From positions 186,001-250,000 of the forward strand of contig NZ_STGV01000001.1 of NCBI RefSeq assembly GCF_004912165.1: DNA of 64,000 nt, written 5' to 3'. Of the stretch, positions 46,520 to 60,067 are shown piece by piece; the first letter of the stretch is position 1, and each line of letters begins with the position of its first letter. The stretch comes from Peteryoungia ipomoeae (lineage in GTDB: Bacteria > Pseudomonadota > Alphaproteobacteria > Rhizobiales > Rhizobiaceae). The translations under genes were made by a program, and so were the position numbers. A model generated the notes under the pieces. The model did no database searches. It was not told the origin of the DNA and was given only the letters and a program-made list of their open reading frames with translations.

Positions 46520-47847
46520 ACATCTTTGGTGGCTCTTCTTTCGGTCTGCCGCGTTCAAAGCCGCTTTCTTCGAAGCGGGCGCATGTCGTTTCAGTGCTGG
46601 ACATCGGTTCAACCAAGGTTGTCTGCCTGATTGCACGGCTGACGCCGCGGCGTGAAAGCAATGTCCTGCCGGGCCGCACCCACAATGTGGAAGTGATCGG
46701 TCTTGGCCATCAGCGGTCCTTTGGCGTCAAGTGTGGCGTCATTGCTGATCTCGATGCGGTCGAAAACGTCGTCCGCCTGGCTGTCGATGCGGCCGAGCGT
46801 ATGGCTGGCCTCACGGTCGAGAGCCTCATCGTCAACGTGTCCGCTGGCCGGATCGGGTCTGACGTCTATACCGCCACGATTGATCTTGGCGGCCAGGAAG
46901 TTGAAGGTTCCGACCTGCGCAAGGTCCTGATTGCTGCAGGTCAGCAGTCGCAGGGCAATGACCGCGCCGTACTTCATTCGCTGCCGACTGGCTTTTCGCT
47001 TGACGGCGAGCGGGGAATCCGCGATCCCCTTGGAATGTATGGCGACGTCCTCGGCGTCGACATGCATGTGGTCACGGCCGAACGTGCAGCGCTGCGTAAT
47101 CTCGAGCTCTGCATCAACCGCGCGCATCTGACCGTCGAGGGTGTGGTTGCCACGCCTTACGCCAGTGGGCTTGCAGCCCTGGTCGACGACGAGGTGGAGC
47201 TTGGTTGCGCGGCGATCGATCTGGGCGGTGGCATGACCACCATCTCGGTCTTCGCTGAAGGCAAGTTGATCCATACGGACGCCATCGGGATTGGCGGTCA
47301 TCATGTGACCACCGATCTGGCGCGCGGGCTTTCGACCCGTATCGAGGATGCAGAACGCTTGAAGGTCGTTCACGGTTCGGCTGTCGCCAATGGCGCCGAT
47401 GATCGCGAAGTCGTGTCCGTCCCACCGATCGGTGAGGATGATCGCGACCAGCTGATCCAGGTTCCCAAGGCATTGCTGACGCGGATCATCGGTGCGCGCG
47501 TCGAGGAAACCCTCGAATTGCTGCGCGATCGGATCCAGGCCTCCGGTTTTTCGCCTGTTGTCGGCAAGCGGGTGGTGCTGACCGGCGGTGCAAGCCAGCT
47601 GACGGGCATGCCGGATGCAGCACGCCGGATATTGGCGCGCAATGTCCGGATCGGACGTCCGATGGGCGTGTCGGGCCTTCCGGCGGCCGCAAAGGGGCCG
47701 GCCTTCTCGACGGCGGTGGGTCTGGCGATCTACCCGCAGATGGCCGACCAGGAGACACATGCCGGCCAGGGCGGGTTGTTCTCGCCCTTCGGCAACGGAA
47801 ACAGCCGGTTCGCCCGCATGGGCCAGTGGCTGAAAGAGAGTTTTTGA
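46516..47847 (+). CDS. ftsA: Cell division protein FtsA
   Basis: This 443-residue actin-like ATPase tethers FtsZ to the membrane. Motifs are SVLDIGSTKVVCLIA (phosphate 1), the extra 1C domain around residues 100-180, AAIDLGGGMTTISVF (phosphate 2) and VVLTGGASQLTG. The C-terminal FARMGQWLKESF is the amphipathic membrane-targeting helix. A ~25-residue N-terminal extension rich in Ser/Lys precedes the fold. ATG 46516 overlaps the ftsQ stop. ftsZ begins 95 bases later. Confidence 0.95.
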   Translation: MNIFGGSSFGLPRSKPLSSKRAHVVSVLDIGSTKVVCLIARLTPRRESNVLPGRTHNVEVIGLGHQRSFGVKCGVIADLDAVENVVRLAVDAAERMAGLTVESLIVNVSAGRIGSDVYTATIDLGGQEVEGSDLRKVLIAAGQQSQGNDRAVLHSLPTGFSLDGERGIRDPLGMYGDVLGVDMHVVTAERAALRNLELCINRAHLTVEGVVATPYASGLAALVDDEVELGCAAIDLGGGMTTISVFAEGKLIHTDAIGIGGHHVTTDLARGLSTRIEDAERLKVVHGSAVANGADDREVVSVPPIGEDDRDQLIQVPKALLTRIIGARVEETLELLRDRIQASGFSPVVGKRVVLTGGASQLTGMPDAARRILARNVRIGRPMGVSGLPAAAKGPAFSTAVGLAIYPQMADQETHAGQGGLFSPFGNGNSRFARMGQWLKESF

Positions 47848-47942
47848 GTTAGCGGCCGGACCACAAGGTTCGGCCAAGGGAAATCTGTTGAAATACCATG
47901 GCCGGCTTGGCGATGCGGCCGGAAAAAGAAGGAACGGGTACC

Positions 47943-49670
47943 ATGACCATCAAGCTGCAGAAGCCAGATATCACTGAGCTGAAGCCCCGTATCACCGTCT
48001 TCGGTGTCGGCGGCGGCGGCGGTAACGCCGTCAACAACATGATCACTGCTGGCCTGCAGGGCGTCGATTTCGTCGTCGCCAATACAGATGCCCAGGCGCT
48101 GACCATGACCAAGGCGGAGCGCATCATCCAGCTCGGCGTTAACGTTACCGAAGGTCTGGGCGCTGGTTCGCAGCCGGAAGTCGGTCGCGCGGCTGCCGAA
48201 GAATGCATCGACGAGATCATCGACCATCTCAACAGCACCCACATGTGCTTCGTTACCGCCGGCATGGGTGGTGGTACCGGTACCGGTGCTGCTCCTGTCG
48301 TCGCGCAGGCCGCCCGCAACAAGGGTATTCTGACGGTTGGCGTCGTGACCAAGCCCTTCCACTTCGAAGGTGGTCGCCGCATGCGGCTTGCCGAACAGGG
48401 TATCGAGGAACTGCAGAAGTCCGTCGACACGCTGATCGTCATTCCGAACCAGAACCTCTTCCGCATCGCCAACGATCGCACGACCTTTGCCGACGCGTTC
48501 GCCATGGCTGACCAGGTTCTCTATTCGGGCGTTGCCTGCATCACCGACCTGATGGTCAAGGAAGGCCTGATCAACCTCGACTTCGCCGACGTTCGCTCCG
48601 TCATGCGCGAAATGGGTCGTGCGATGATGGGCACTGGCGAAGCATCCGGCGAAGGCCGCGCAATGCAGGCTGCCGAAGCTGCCATCGCCAACCCGCTGCT
48701 CGACGAAACCTCCATGAAGGGCGCCCAGGGCCTCCTGATCTCCATCACCGGTGGTCGTGACCTCACCCTGTTCGAAGTCGACGAAGCGGCCACCCGTATT
48801 CGCGAAGAAGTCGATCCGGATGCCAACATCATCCTCGGCGCAACCTTCGACGAAGCGCTTGAGGGCATCATCCGCGTTTCCGTCGTCGCCACCGGCATCG
48901 ACCGTGCAGCGATGGCTGCGCGTGGTTTTGAACCGGCTCCGGTCGCAAAGCCCGCTATGCGTCCCTCCGCGGCCGTTGCTTCGGCGGCGGCCGCATATCA
49001 GCCTGCAATGACGCAGGCTCCCAAGACCGGAATGGACCCGGTCGCTGAAACCATCCGCTCGGCTGAAGCTGAAATGGAACGCGAACTCGAGATCGCTGTG
49101 GCCCGCCAGACAATGGCTGCACCGCAGCCGGCTCAACCAGAGTTTCGCCCTGCCAGCAAGCTTTTCTCCGCTCCGGCAGAACCGGCACCCGCGCCGCAGA
49201 TGACGCAGCCCTTTGCTCCGGCTCCGCTGGCATCAGTCCAGCCTGTCATGCAGGCTCCGGCACCGCTCGCGCCGATGCACATGGAACCGGCACCGATGCA
49301 GCATTCGGCTCCTGAGCCGATCCGCATGCCGAAGGTCGACGACTTCTCACCGGTTGTCCGCGCCGAACTTGATCACCGCACCGGCCAGATGGCAGCGCCT
49401 GCTGCCCAGGACGAGCGCGGCCCGATGGGTCTCCTCAAGCGAATCACCAACTCGCTTGGCCGCCATCAGGATGAAGACGTCATGGGTGACATGACGGGTT
49501 CGGCTCCGTCGGCTGCATCCCAGCAGCGTCGTCCGCTCTCGGCGGAGGCGAGCCTTTATGCACCGCGCCGGGGCACGCTGGACGATCACGGTCGTGCAGC
49601 ACCCGCTCGCGCAACGAGCGAAGGTGACGAGCTGGAGATCCCGGCTTTCCTTCGTCGCCAGACCAACTGA
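47943..49670 (+). CDS. ftsZ: Cell division GTPase FtsZ, long-tailed rhizobial form
   Basis: The product has 575 residues. Residues 15-320 form the tubulin-like GTPase with GGGTGTG at 109-115, [10 protein letters not shown] at 21-30 and the T7 loop [11 protein letters not shown]. Residues about 330-555 are a Pro/Ala/Met-rich disordered linker, much longer than in E. coli, as is usual in Rhizobiales and Caulobacter. The last residues [12 protein letters not shown] are the conserved C-terminal peptide that binds FtsA and other partners. ATG 47943 is used; an open extension to 47898 lacks a site. A strong terminator follows. Confidence 0.97.
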   Translation: MTIKLQKPDITELKPRITVFGVGGGGGNAVNNMITAGLQGVDFVVANTDAQALTMTKAERIIQLGVNVTEGLGAGSQPEVGRAAAEECIDEIIDHLNSTHMCFVTAGMGGGTGTGAAPVVAQAARNKGILTVGVVTKPFHFEGGRRMRLAEQGIEELQKSVDTLIVIPNQNLFRIANDRTTFADAFAMADQVLYSGVACITDLMVKEGLINLDFADVRSVMREMGRAMMGTGEASGEGRAMQAAEAAIANPLLDETSMKGAQGLLISITGGRDLTLFEVDEAATRIREEVDPDANIILGATFDEALEGIIRVSVVATGIDRAAMAARGFEPAPVAKPAMRPSAAVASAAAAYQPAMTQAPKTGMDPVAETIRSAEAEMERELEIAVARQTMAAPQPAQPEFRPASKLFSAPAEPAPAPQMTQPFAPAPLASVQPVMQAPAPLAPMHMEPAPMQHSAPEPIRMPKVDDFSPVVRAELDHRTGQMAAPAAQDERGPMGLLKRITNSLGRHQDEDVMGDMTGSAPSAASQQRRPLSAEASLYAPRRGTLDDHGRAAPARATSEGDELEIPAFLRRQTN

Positions 49671-49695
49671 GCGAGTCGACTATCGCGATTGAAAG

Positions 49696-49719
49696 CCCGG
49701 GTCCCAGACCCGGGTTTTT
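49696..49719 (+). terminator. Rho-independent terminator of ftsZ
   Basis: A perfect stem CCCGGGTC/GACCCGGG with loop CCA is followed by five T, 25 bases after the ftsZ stop. Confidence 0.9.
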
Positions 49720-49825
49720 CGTTTTCAAACCCATCAAAAGACCGGGGGAAATCTTTCGTATTTTCAGCCTCTTGGCTTCGTAACACAGCGAAAGAAACAG
49801 TGATTTGATCTATCAGTCGACGGTC

Positions 49826-49862
49826 GTCATGTATGAGCATGACATAGACGTTACCAACGTCT
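49826..49862. promoter_or_regulatory. Two adjacent inverted repeats upstream of lpxC
   Basis: GTCATG-TATGAG-CATGAC (49826-49843) and AGACGTT-ACC-AACGTCT (49846-49862) are perfect inverted repeats two bases apart, 66-102 bases before the lpxC ATG. The second could fold in RNA; the first looks like a dimeric protein site. The factor is unknown. Confidence 0.45.
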
Positions 49863-49927
49863 TTACATGACTTGTCCCGAGGTGCCCTCTAGGGCGCCGG
49901 AGCGGGACCCAGACAAGGCTATTTAGA

Positions 49928-50884
49928 ATGGCAATCGCACTGCTCGGATTTCAAACCACCATCGCTGCACCGTTTTCCTTGACCGGAACGGGCGTGCATT
50001 CCGGCAAGACGGTGACGATATCCTTTCAGCCGGCCGAGGCGGGTACGGGTGTGGTCTTCGTCCGCCAGCTCGAGGATGGTGGCATCAGCGAATACCGGGC
50101 AGTCTCCGCGCATGTTGGCAATACGGACCTTTGCACCGTGCTCGGCACCTCACCGGCGCATTCCATCGCCACCATCGAACACGTCATGGCTGCCATCTAT
50201 GCGCTTGGCCTCGACAATGTCGTGATTGAAGTCGACGGCGCGGAAATGCCGATCATGGACGGCAGTTCCGAAGTCTTCATCGATGCAATCGAGCAGGTCG
50301 GGATGGTCAATCTCGGGGTGAAGCGTCGCTATATCCGCGTCATCAAGCCGGTGCGTATCGAGGCGGGTGCCTCGTGGGCGGAGTTCCGCCCGTATGACGG
50401 CACTCGGTTTGAAGTCGAGATCGATTTCGACAGCAAACTCATCGGTCGCCAGACCTGGGCAGGCGATTTGACCGCGCAGAGCTTCAAGGACGAGCTTTCG
50501 CGGGCCAGGACATTCGGCTTCATGCGCGACGTCGAGCGCCTCTGGGCTGCCGGTTTTGCCCTTGGTTCGTCGCTTGAGAATTCAGTGGTCATTTCCGATG
50601 ATGATACGGTCATCAATGTTGAAGGTCTGCGCTACGAGAAGGACGAGTTCGTCCGTCACAAGACGCTTGATGCCGTCGGCGACCTGGCGCTGGCCGGGGC
50701 GCAGTTCATCGGGTGCTATCGTTCCTATCGCGGCGGGCACAAGCTGAATGCCAATGCGCTGAAGGCGCTGTTGAGCGATCCGACCGCCTATGAAGTGGTG
50801 GAAGCACCGAGCCGCGACATACGGGTGCGTGCGCGGGAATTTGTGCCGGTTCAGGTGGCGGGATTCGCGCCCTGGTCGGCATAA
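49928..50884 (+). CDS. lpxC: UDP-3-O-acyl-GlcNAc deacetylase LpxC
   Basis: This 318-residue Zn2+ enzyme catalyses the committed step of lipid A synthesis. Zinc and catalytic positions are visible as SIATIEHVMAA (His85), RHKTLDAVGDLAL (His and Asp) and YRGGHKLN (His). GTGVHSGK at the start and VIEVDGAEMPIMDGSS are family signatures. It follows ftsZ as in many proteobacteria but is separated by a terminator and a 257-base region with inverted repeats, so it has its own promoter. Confidence 0.97.
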   Translation: MAIALLGFQTTIAAPFSLTGTGVHSGKTVTISFQPAEAGTGVVFVRQLEDGGISEYRAVSAHVGNTDLCTVLGTSPAHSIATIEHVMAAIYALGLDNVVIEVDGAEMPIMDGSSEVFIDAIEQVGMVNLGVKRRYIRVIKPVRIEAGASWAEFRPYDGTRFEVEIDFDSKLIGRQTWAGDLTAQSFKDELSRARTFGFMRDVERLWAAGFALGSSLENSVVISDDDTVINVEGLRYEKDEFVRHKTLDAVGDLALAGAQFIGCYRSYRGGHKLNANALKALLSDPTAYEVVEAPSRDIRVRAREFVPVQVAGFAPWSA

Positions 50885-50912
50885 CTCTGTTCAATTGGCT
50901 GCAAAAATTCAG

Positions 50913-50945
50913 TGCCGGCTCTACCTGGGCCGGCATTTCTTTTGA
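50913..50945 (+). terminator. Rho-independent terminator of lpxC
   Basis: The stem TGCCGGC/GCCGGCA (50913-50919 with 50929-50935) is followed by TTTCTTTTG, 28 bases after the stop. Confidence 0.75.
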
Positions 50946-51119
50946 TCTCTTTGGCTGCCCGCCGGCAGTTTCTTGGGGTGATGCCATAAAATTGCGTTAA
51001 ATGGCCATCACTGCGTTGCCCTGATGCCGCATTTGTGGCTAGAAACTCGGGTGGAGGCGACGGTTCAATACGGCGCTGCAGTCGGGATCTTTCGAATGAA
51101 GCAAGTAGGATCGGTTGTT

Positions 51120-51962
51120 GTGAAGAAAGCCGCGCGTGTTGCAAGCCTGTGTGTCATGGTATCCGTAGCGGGCGTTCTCGCCAGCTGCCAGAGCGATCCT
51201 GACCTCGATATTACGAAGCTCGCGGCCGAGACGGATCCGCCGGAAGTGCTCTACAATCAGGGTCTGGCCAATATCAAGGCCGGCAAGATGACGGAAGCAT
51301 CGCGCAAGTTCGATGCCGTCGATGCGCAGCATCCCTTCTCGGAATGGTCGCGCAAATCGCTCGTGATGAGCACGTTCACGAAGTATCGCATGGGCCGTTA
51401 CGCGGATGCGATTGCCAGCGGAGAGCGTTATCTCAAGCTCTATCCCGAATCGGAAGATTCGGCGTACGCGCAGTATCTGGTGGGGCTTTCGCACTGGAAG
51501 CAGATCTCCAACGTGACCCAGGATCAGCGCAGCTCGGTCAAGACGATCGAAGCGATGCAGCGGGTCGTCGACGGCTATCCTGACTCCGAATATGTCGATG
51601 ACGCGCAGGCCAAGATCCGCTTTGCCCGCGACCAGCTCGCCGGCAAGGAAATGCAGGTCGGTCGCTATTACCTCGAGCGTAAGGAATATCTGGCCGCCAT
51701 TTCGCGCTTCCGCACGGTCGTCGAGAAGTATCCAACGACGAACCAGATCGAGGAAGCGCTGGCGCGTCTCGTGGAGGCCTATTTCGCGATGGGCGTTGTC
51801 CAGGAAGCCCAGACGGCTGCCGCCGTTCTCGGTCACAACTACCCGGACAGCCAGTGGTATGCCGATTCCTACAAGCTTCTGCAGAAGGGCGGGCTTGAGC
51901 CGCGCGAAAATGCAGGCTCGTGGATCGCACGCGCTGGCCGCAACCTGCTCGTCGGCTCTTGA
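51120..51962 (+). CDS. bamD: Outer-membrane assembly lipoprotein BamD
   Basis: The product has about 280 residues. A lipoprotein signal ends VLASC, followed by TPR repeats through the protein ([38 protein letters not shown] and further copies). The core is ComL/YfiO-like. BamD with BamA inserts beta-barrel proteins in the outer membrane. GTG 51120 has AGGA nine bases upstream and gives a compact signal peptide; ATG 51096, with no ribosome-binding site, is the alternative. recN follows 33 bases downstream on the same strand. Confidence 0.93.
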   Translation: MKKAARVASLCVMVSVAGVLASCQSDPDLDITKLAAETDPPEVLYNQGLANIKAGKMTEASRKFDAVDAQHPFSEWSRKSLVMSTFTKYRMGRYADAIASGERYLKLYPESEDSAYAQYLVGLSHWKQISNVTQDQRSSVKTIEAMQRVVDGYPDSEYVDDAQAKIRFARDQLAGKEMQVGRYYLERKEYLAAISRFRTVVEKYPTTNQIEEALARLVEAYFAMGVVQEAQTAAAVLGHNYPDSQWYADSYKLLQKGGLEPRENAGSWIARAGRNLLVGS

Positions 51963-51995
51963 GGCCATTCCTTTCGCACGTGAGACCTTGAACCC

Positions 51996-53669
51996 ATGCT
52001 GGTCCAACTGTCGATCCGCGATATCGTCCTGATCGAACGGTTGGATCTGTCTTTCGAGGCAGGTCTGTCCGTTCTGACCGGTGAAACCGGCGCGGGCAAA
52101 TCGATCCTGCTCGACAGTCTTTCGCTTGCTCTTGGCGGACGAGGCGATGGATCCCTTGTCCGTCACGGCGAAGACAAGGGGCAGGTAACGGCAGTGTTCG
52201 ACGTCGCCGGAAGCCATCCGGCGCGCACGCTTCTCAAGGGCAATGGCGTCGATGATGACGGCGACCTCATCTTTCGCCGCGTCCAGTCCGCCGATGGCCG
52301 GACGCGGGCCTATATCAATGATCAGCCGGTCTCCGTTCAGCTGATGCGCCAGGTCGGCCAGTTGATGGTCGAGATCCACGGCCAGCATGACGATCGGGCT
52401 CTGACAGATACGGATACGCACCGCATCCTGCTCGACGCCTTTGCCGGGCTCACCGATGACGCTTTGACCGTTGGCGAAAGTTTCCGTCGCTGGCGGGAGG
52501 CTGAACGATCTTTCAAGACACATAAGGCGAAGGTGGAAGCGGCCGCACGGGAGGCGGATTATCTGCGCTCGTCTGTCGAGGAGCTGGAAGCCCTTTCGCC
52601 GATGGACGGCGAAGAGGAGAGCCTGGCTGAGACGCGATCGCGGATGCAGAAGTCCGAGCGGATCGCCGGCGACATCGCGGAAGCCTCCGACTTTCTTAAC
52701 GGCAATGCTTCGCCTGTGCCGCTGCTGGCGTCGATGATGCGGCGGCTGGAGCGCAAGAGCCACGAGGCGCCGGGCCTGCTCGAAGAGACCGTTCAACTGC
52801 TGGGAACCGCGCTCGACACCTTGTCGTCCGCGCAGATGGAAGTTGAGGCTGCCCTGCGCCGTACGGAATTCGATCCCCGCGAGCTGGAACGGGTTGAGGA
52901 GCGGCTGTTTGCGCTCCGCGCCGCCGGACGCAAGTATTCGGTGGCCGTTGTGGATCTCCCGGCGCTTGCCGAGAAGATGGTCGCAGACCTTGCCGATCTC
53001 GATGCTGGCGAAGAGCGCTTGGGGCAGCTGGAAGCGGCGGCTCGCGAGGCGCGTGCGCATTATGACGAGCTCGCTCGCTCGTTGTCGGAGAAGCGCCATA
53101 ATGCGGCATCCGCGCTTGCCGATGCCGTGATGGCGGAATTGCCAGCGTTGAAGCTGGAGCGGGCGCGGTTCATGGTTGAAATCGCGACTGACACAGACGA
53201 GCCGCGTGCCGAGGGCATCGACACGATCGAATTTCACGTGCAGACCAATCCGGGGACGCGGCCAGGACCCATCCTCAAGGTTGCTTCAGGGGGCGAGCTT
53301 TCGCGCTTCCTGCTTGCGCTGAAGGTGGCGCTGGCGGATCGTGGCTCAGCGCCGACGCTAGTGTTTGACGAAATCGACACCGGGGTGGGTGGCGCCGTGG
53401 CGGATGCAATCGGGCAGCGGTTGAAGCGCCTGGCCGATACAGTGCAGGTGCTGTCCGTCACGCACGCACCGCAGGTGGCGGCAAGAGCGGGTACGCATTT
53501 CCTCATCTCCAAGGGGCCAAGCGGCGAGGCCGGGGACAAGATCTCGACACGGGTTGCGATCATGACACCGGAGCACCGCAGAGAGGAAATCGCCCGAATG
53601 CTGGCGGGTGCCTCAGTGACCGAGGAAGCGCGCGCCGCTGCTGCCAAGCTCCTCGATGGCGAGGCTTGA
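51996..53669 (+). CDS. recN: DNA repair protein RecN
   Basis: This 557-residue SMC-like ATPase has the P-loop GETGAGKSILLDSL, long central coiled-coil segments (about 160-370) and the C-terminal signature/Walker B pair KVASGGELSRFLLALK and LVFDEIDTGVGG. VLSVTHAPQVAARA follows. RecN acts early in double-strand-break repair and sister cohesion. It sits 33 bases after bamD, so the two are probably cotranscribed; no LexA site was looked for successfully. Confidence 0.95.
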   Translation: MLVQLSIRDIVLIERLDLSFEAGLSVLTGETGAGKSILLDSLSLALGGRGDGSLVRHGEDKGQVTAVFDVAGSHPARTLLKGNGVDDDGDLIFRRVQSADGRTRAYINDQPVSVQLMRQVGQLMVEIHGQHDDRALTDTDTHRILLDAFAGLTDDALTVGESFRRWREAERSFKTHKAKVEAAAREADYLRSSVEELEALSPMDGEEESLAETRSRMQKSERIAGDIAEASDFLNGNASPVPLLASMMRRLERKSHEAPGLLEETVQLLGTALDTLSSAQMEVEAALRRTEFDPRELERVEERLFALRAAGRKYSVAVVDLPALAEKMVADLADLDAGEERLGQLEAAAREARAHYDELARSLSEKRHNAASALADAVMAELPALKLERARFMVEIATDTDEPRAEGIDTIEFHVQTNPGTRPGPILKVASGGELSRFLLALKVALADRGSAPTLVFDEIDTGVGGAVADAIGQRLKRLADTVQVLSVTHAPQVAARAGTHFLISKGPSGEAGDKISTRVAIMTPEHRREEIARMLAGASVTEEARAAAAKLLDGEA

Positions 53670-53734
53670 ACTCGCCGCTGGGCCGCGCATTATGCGCTTT
53701 GAGTTAAGCCGTAACCCGCAGCGCAGATGTGCCG

Positions 53735-55183
53735 ATGATTGAGACCTTTCAAATCTACTGGGCAGAACTTCTTGCGCTCTTGTCCGTGGTTCTCGGAACG
53801 ATTGCCGCTGTGCATGCGGCGATGACCAAGCGCGAGGTGCGTTCCGCGCTCGGCTGGGTCGGCATCATCATCCTGTCGCCGCTGGTCGGCGCGCTGATCT
53901 ATGGCGTCGCTGGCATCAATCGTATCCGGCGTGCCGGTGTCGTGCACCGGCGAAGCCTTGCCCTTGACGAGATCTGGCGAGATCTGTCGCTTTACGCGAT
54001 CAGTCGTGAAGTCGTTGCCGAGGAGTTCGGTGGACGTTTTGGCCAGATGAAAGGCTTGGGGGATCGCGTTGCCCGTCATCCGCTGTCATCAGGCAATCAC
54101 ATCACGCTGCTTCCGACCGGCGATGTAACCTTTGAGGCGATGCAGGCAGCGATCGATCGCGCTGAGGCCAGCATTATCCTCGAAACCTATATCTTTGACC
54201 GCGACACGATCGGATTGCGGATCGCGGACAGTCTGATCAGCGCCCACAGACGCGGTGTCGTCGTGCGGGTGGTCGTGGATGCGGTCGGTGCGCGGTACAG
54301 TGTGCCGAGCATTATCGCTTACCTGAAAGACGCCGGTGTACCCGTCGTCACCTTCAATGGAAAGGTCATTGCCGGTCTGAGGCTCCCTTATGCGAACCTG
54401 CGCACTCACCGAAAGATCCTGGTGGTGGACAGCGAAGTTGCCTTTGTCGGTGGCATGAATATTCGCGCCGGATTTACCGGGGAAGGCGCGGCCCGTGATA
54501 CCCATTTCAGGGTGAGCGGACCCATTGTTGCCGATGTGCTGGCCGTGGCGGCCGAGGACTGGCATTTCGAGACAAAGGAGCTACTGGTCGGGCCTGAATG
54601 GCGCGTGCGGCTTCCCAATGCCGTACCGGGCGAAGGGGCTTATATGCGTGCCATCGTTTCCGGTCCCGATTCGCATCTGGAAACCAATCTGAAGATGCTG
54701 CTCGGCGCATTTTCTGTCGCGGAGCATTCGATCCGCATCGTTTCGCCCTATTTCCTGCCGGATACGATTTTTCTTTCAGCGCTTAACACGGCCGCGCGTC
54801 GTGGCGTCCAGGTTGAAATCGTCATTCCCGCCGAGAACAACCTGGCGATTGTCGGTCGAGCGATGCTGGCGCAACTCGATGACGTGCTGAAAGAAGGCTG
54901 CAGGGTCTATATGTCTGCGGCCCCGTTCGACCACTCGAAGTTGATCGTGGTGGATGGGCAATGGTGCTTTATCGGCTCGTCCAATCTCGACGCGAGATCG
55001 CTTCGTCTGAATTTCGAGATTGACCTTGAGGTCTTCGACCGCGCGCTTGCCGAGCAGGTCGGCGGACGGATCGATAACCTGGTGGCGCAGGCAACGCCAC
55101 TGACTACCGAGGCCTTGCGGTCAAGGCCGACGGCGGTTCGTCTTCTGGACCGCTTGTTTTGGCTGGGATCGCCCTATCTTTGA
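53735..55183 (+). CDS. cls: Cardiolipin synthase (two-HKD PLD family)
   Basis: The 482-residue protein has two N-terminal membrane helices (ELLALLSVVLGTIAAVHAA and GWVGIIILSPLVGALIYGV), then two PLDc domains. The HKD motifs are THRKILVVD with GGMN, and DHSKLIVVD with GSSN. It condenses phosphatidylglycerol into cardiolipin at the inner membrane. ATG 53735 is chosen over GTG 53729; neither has a clear ribosome-binding site. It lies 65 bases after recN and 42 before the EEP-family gene. Confidence 0.9.
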   Translation: MIETFQIYWAELLALLSVVLGTIAAVHAAMTKREVRSALGWVGIIILSPLVGALIYGVAGINRIRRAGVVHRRSLALDEIWRDLSLYAISREVVAEEFGGRFGQMKGLGDRVARHPLSSGNHITLLPTGDVTFEAMQAAIDRAEASIILETYIFDRDTIGLRIADSLISAHRRGVVVRVVVDAVGARYSVPSIIAYLKDAGVPVVTFNGKVIAGLRLPYANLRTHRKILVVDSEVAFVGGMNIRAGFTGEGAARDTHFRVSGPIVADVLAVAAEDWHFETKELLVGPEWRVRLPNAVPGEGAYMRAIVSGPDSHLETNLKMLLGAFSVAEHSIRIVSPYFLPDTIFLSALNTAARRGVQVEIVIPAENNLAIVGRAMLAQLDDVLKEGCRVYMSAAPFDHSKLIVVDGQWCFIGSSNLDARSLRLNFEIDLEVFDRALAEQVGGRIDNLVAQATPLTTEALRSRPTAVRLLDRLFWLGSPYL

Positions 55184-55225
55184 CGAGGGCGGCGCCTATC
55201 TTGGCCGTGACCGAAATGTGAGGAG

Positions 55226-56053
55226 ATGTCGCCCATCGTGACGGACAAGAGAGGCCAGAGTCTTGCAGGAACCCTGCTCACCACATTGCGCAATCGGCGA
55301 AGCGTGCGCGATATTCCCTCGCAGGTCGGGCCCAACCAACAGCGCGCGCTGACGGTTGCGTCGTACAACGTGCACAAATGCGTGGGCGCCGATGGACGGT
55401 TTGATCCCGGCCGTATCATCGAGGTTATCCGAGAAATTTCTCCCGACGTCATTGCGCTTCAGGAAGCGGACAAGCGATTCGGCGAGCGGTCTGGCCTGCT
55501 TGATCTCAACCGGCTGCGCCTTGAAACTGGCCTGGTCCCGGTTCCGATCGTGACCGGCCCGAAGTCGCATGGCTGGCGTGGCAACTTGCTGCTCTTTCGT
55601 CATGGGGTGGTCAGCGATGTGCATCAGATTGCTCTGCCTGGACTGGAGCCGCGCGGCGCGCTGGTGGCCGAGATCGATCTGAGTGGCAGTGCTGGCTTGC
55701 GCATTGTCGCCGCCCATCTGGGTCTCCTGCGCTGGGCGCGCAAACAGCAGGCAGACACGATCCTCAATTTGCTGAATGACCGCGATGATCGACCAACGAT
55801 CCTGATGGGTGACTTCAACGAATGGCGGCTTGGCAAGGGCTCGGCGCTGACCCGGCTTGAACCGGTTTTTGGACCGCTGCCGCCGGCAATCCCGAGTTTT
55901 CCGGCGCGGCTGCCTGTCCTTTCGCTCGATCGCATCATGGCCAATCGCGCTGATCTGATCAGGACGCTGACCGTGCATGACAGCGTGCTGGCACGGGTTG
56001 CATCGGATCACTTGCCGCTTGTTGCGCATCTAGATATCGAGAGGGTCGTTTGA
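55226..56053 (+). CDS. Endonuclease/exonuclease/phosphatase (EEP) family protein
   Basis: This 275-residue metal-dependent hydrolase fold has VASYNVHKCVG (Asn ligand), DVIALQEADKR (catalytic Glu), ILMGDFNEW (Asp/Asn) and SDHLPLVAHL (Asp-His). Substrates of the family range from DNA to phosphodiesters of lipids. Being next to cardiolipin synthase favours a lipid or headgroup phosphodiester, which is inferred. AGGAG touches the ATG at 55226, so the true start may be GTG 55238 or the site may act from a different spacing. The region just after its stop is where sequence composition changes. Confidence 0.82.
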   Translation: MSPIVTDKRGQSLAGTLLTTLRNRRSVRDIPSQVGPNQQRALTVASYNVHKCVGADGRFDPGRIIEVIREISPDVIALQEADKRFGERSGLLDLNRLRLETGLVPVPIVTGPKSHGWRGNLLLFRHGVVSDVHQIALPGLEPRGALVAEIDLSGSAGLRIVAAHLGLLRWARKQQADTILNLLNDRDDRPTILMGDFNEWRLGKGSALTRLEPVFGPLPPAIPSFPARLPVLSLDRIMANRADLIRTLTVHDSVLARVASDHLPLVAHLDIERVV

Positions 56054-56105
56054 AGACTTTATTCCCGAGGGAATCTAGTCATAGCCTATGGTGGCAGGGA
56101 GCTGA

Positions 56106-59426
<3,321 letters not shown>

Positions 59427-59645
59427 CGATTTTCTTCACGGAATGAGGTGTTCAAAAAGGGGAACCGTGCGACCGGAGTGGCGACCGGTACACGTTGGGA
59501 TTTTTGCACACGGCTGCTGCTGGCCACCGGATAGGTGGGCGCCAGCCACCGCCTGATTAAGCAATACTCGTGGGTGATTTTTAGGGGGTAACAGATTAAC
59601 GCGTGGTAAATGTAAAACCACTGATTGCGTTCGCGCAACTGAATT

Positions 59646-60059
59646 CTACGGCTTGCGGTAGCCGACCGTACGGATTTCCAGCTCAAATTCCGCGGGATTT
59701 TGGCTAAAAAACAAACCGCCGCGGGCTGTCGAGTGGCCTGGCACATAGTCCAGCGTCGCCGAGGCCTCTTCAACTTTTTCGCGATTCGTGGAAAGGTCCG
59801 CTTCAATCCCGACTTCGGCTGCCGTTTCGCTTGCTGTGTTGGTGACTTCAAACTCCACAAGCCACCCCGCACCCACCTTCGTCACATGGGTGGTCTCGAC
59901 GGACAGGTCGGGAGGGGTCTCGTTCGAGTCGAAAAGATCGATGGTGATCCAGCCGATCAAGGCGCTGACCAGGAGGACGGAGAGAATGCCGATGATGGTT
60001 TGAACCCAATAGTTTCCGGTGGATTTCGAGCTTCGTTTCATGTCTTTATTGTCGGTCAT
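59646..60059 (-). CDS. TIGR02588-type small membrane-anchored protein
   Basis: This 137-residue protein has one N-terminal membrane helix (YWVQTIIGILSVLLVSALIGWI) and an exported beta-rich domain (VETTHVTKVGAGWLVEFEVTNTASETAAEV). The pattern and the neighbour match the uncharacterised TIGR02588 family, which occurs next to TIGR02587 proteins. It starts eight bases after the TIGR02587-type gene, so the two are cotranscribed and probably form a complex. Function unknown. Confidence 0.75.
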   Translation of the reverse strand: MTDNKDMKRSSKSTGNYWVQTIIGILSVLLVSALIGWITIDLFDSNETPPDLSVETTHVTKVGAGWLVEFEVTNTASETAAEVGIEADLSTNREKVEEASATLDYVPGHSTARGGLFFSQNPAEFELEIRTVGYRKP

Positions 60060-60067
60060 TGGCGGTC

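Noticed and set aside
51039..53237. 732-codon open frame on the minus strand opposite bamD and recN
   Set aside because: It mirrors two complete + strand genes with clear motifs, has no ribosome-binding site and its translation is Arg/His/Asp-rich with no family features. High-GC codon bias makes such frames.
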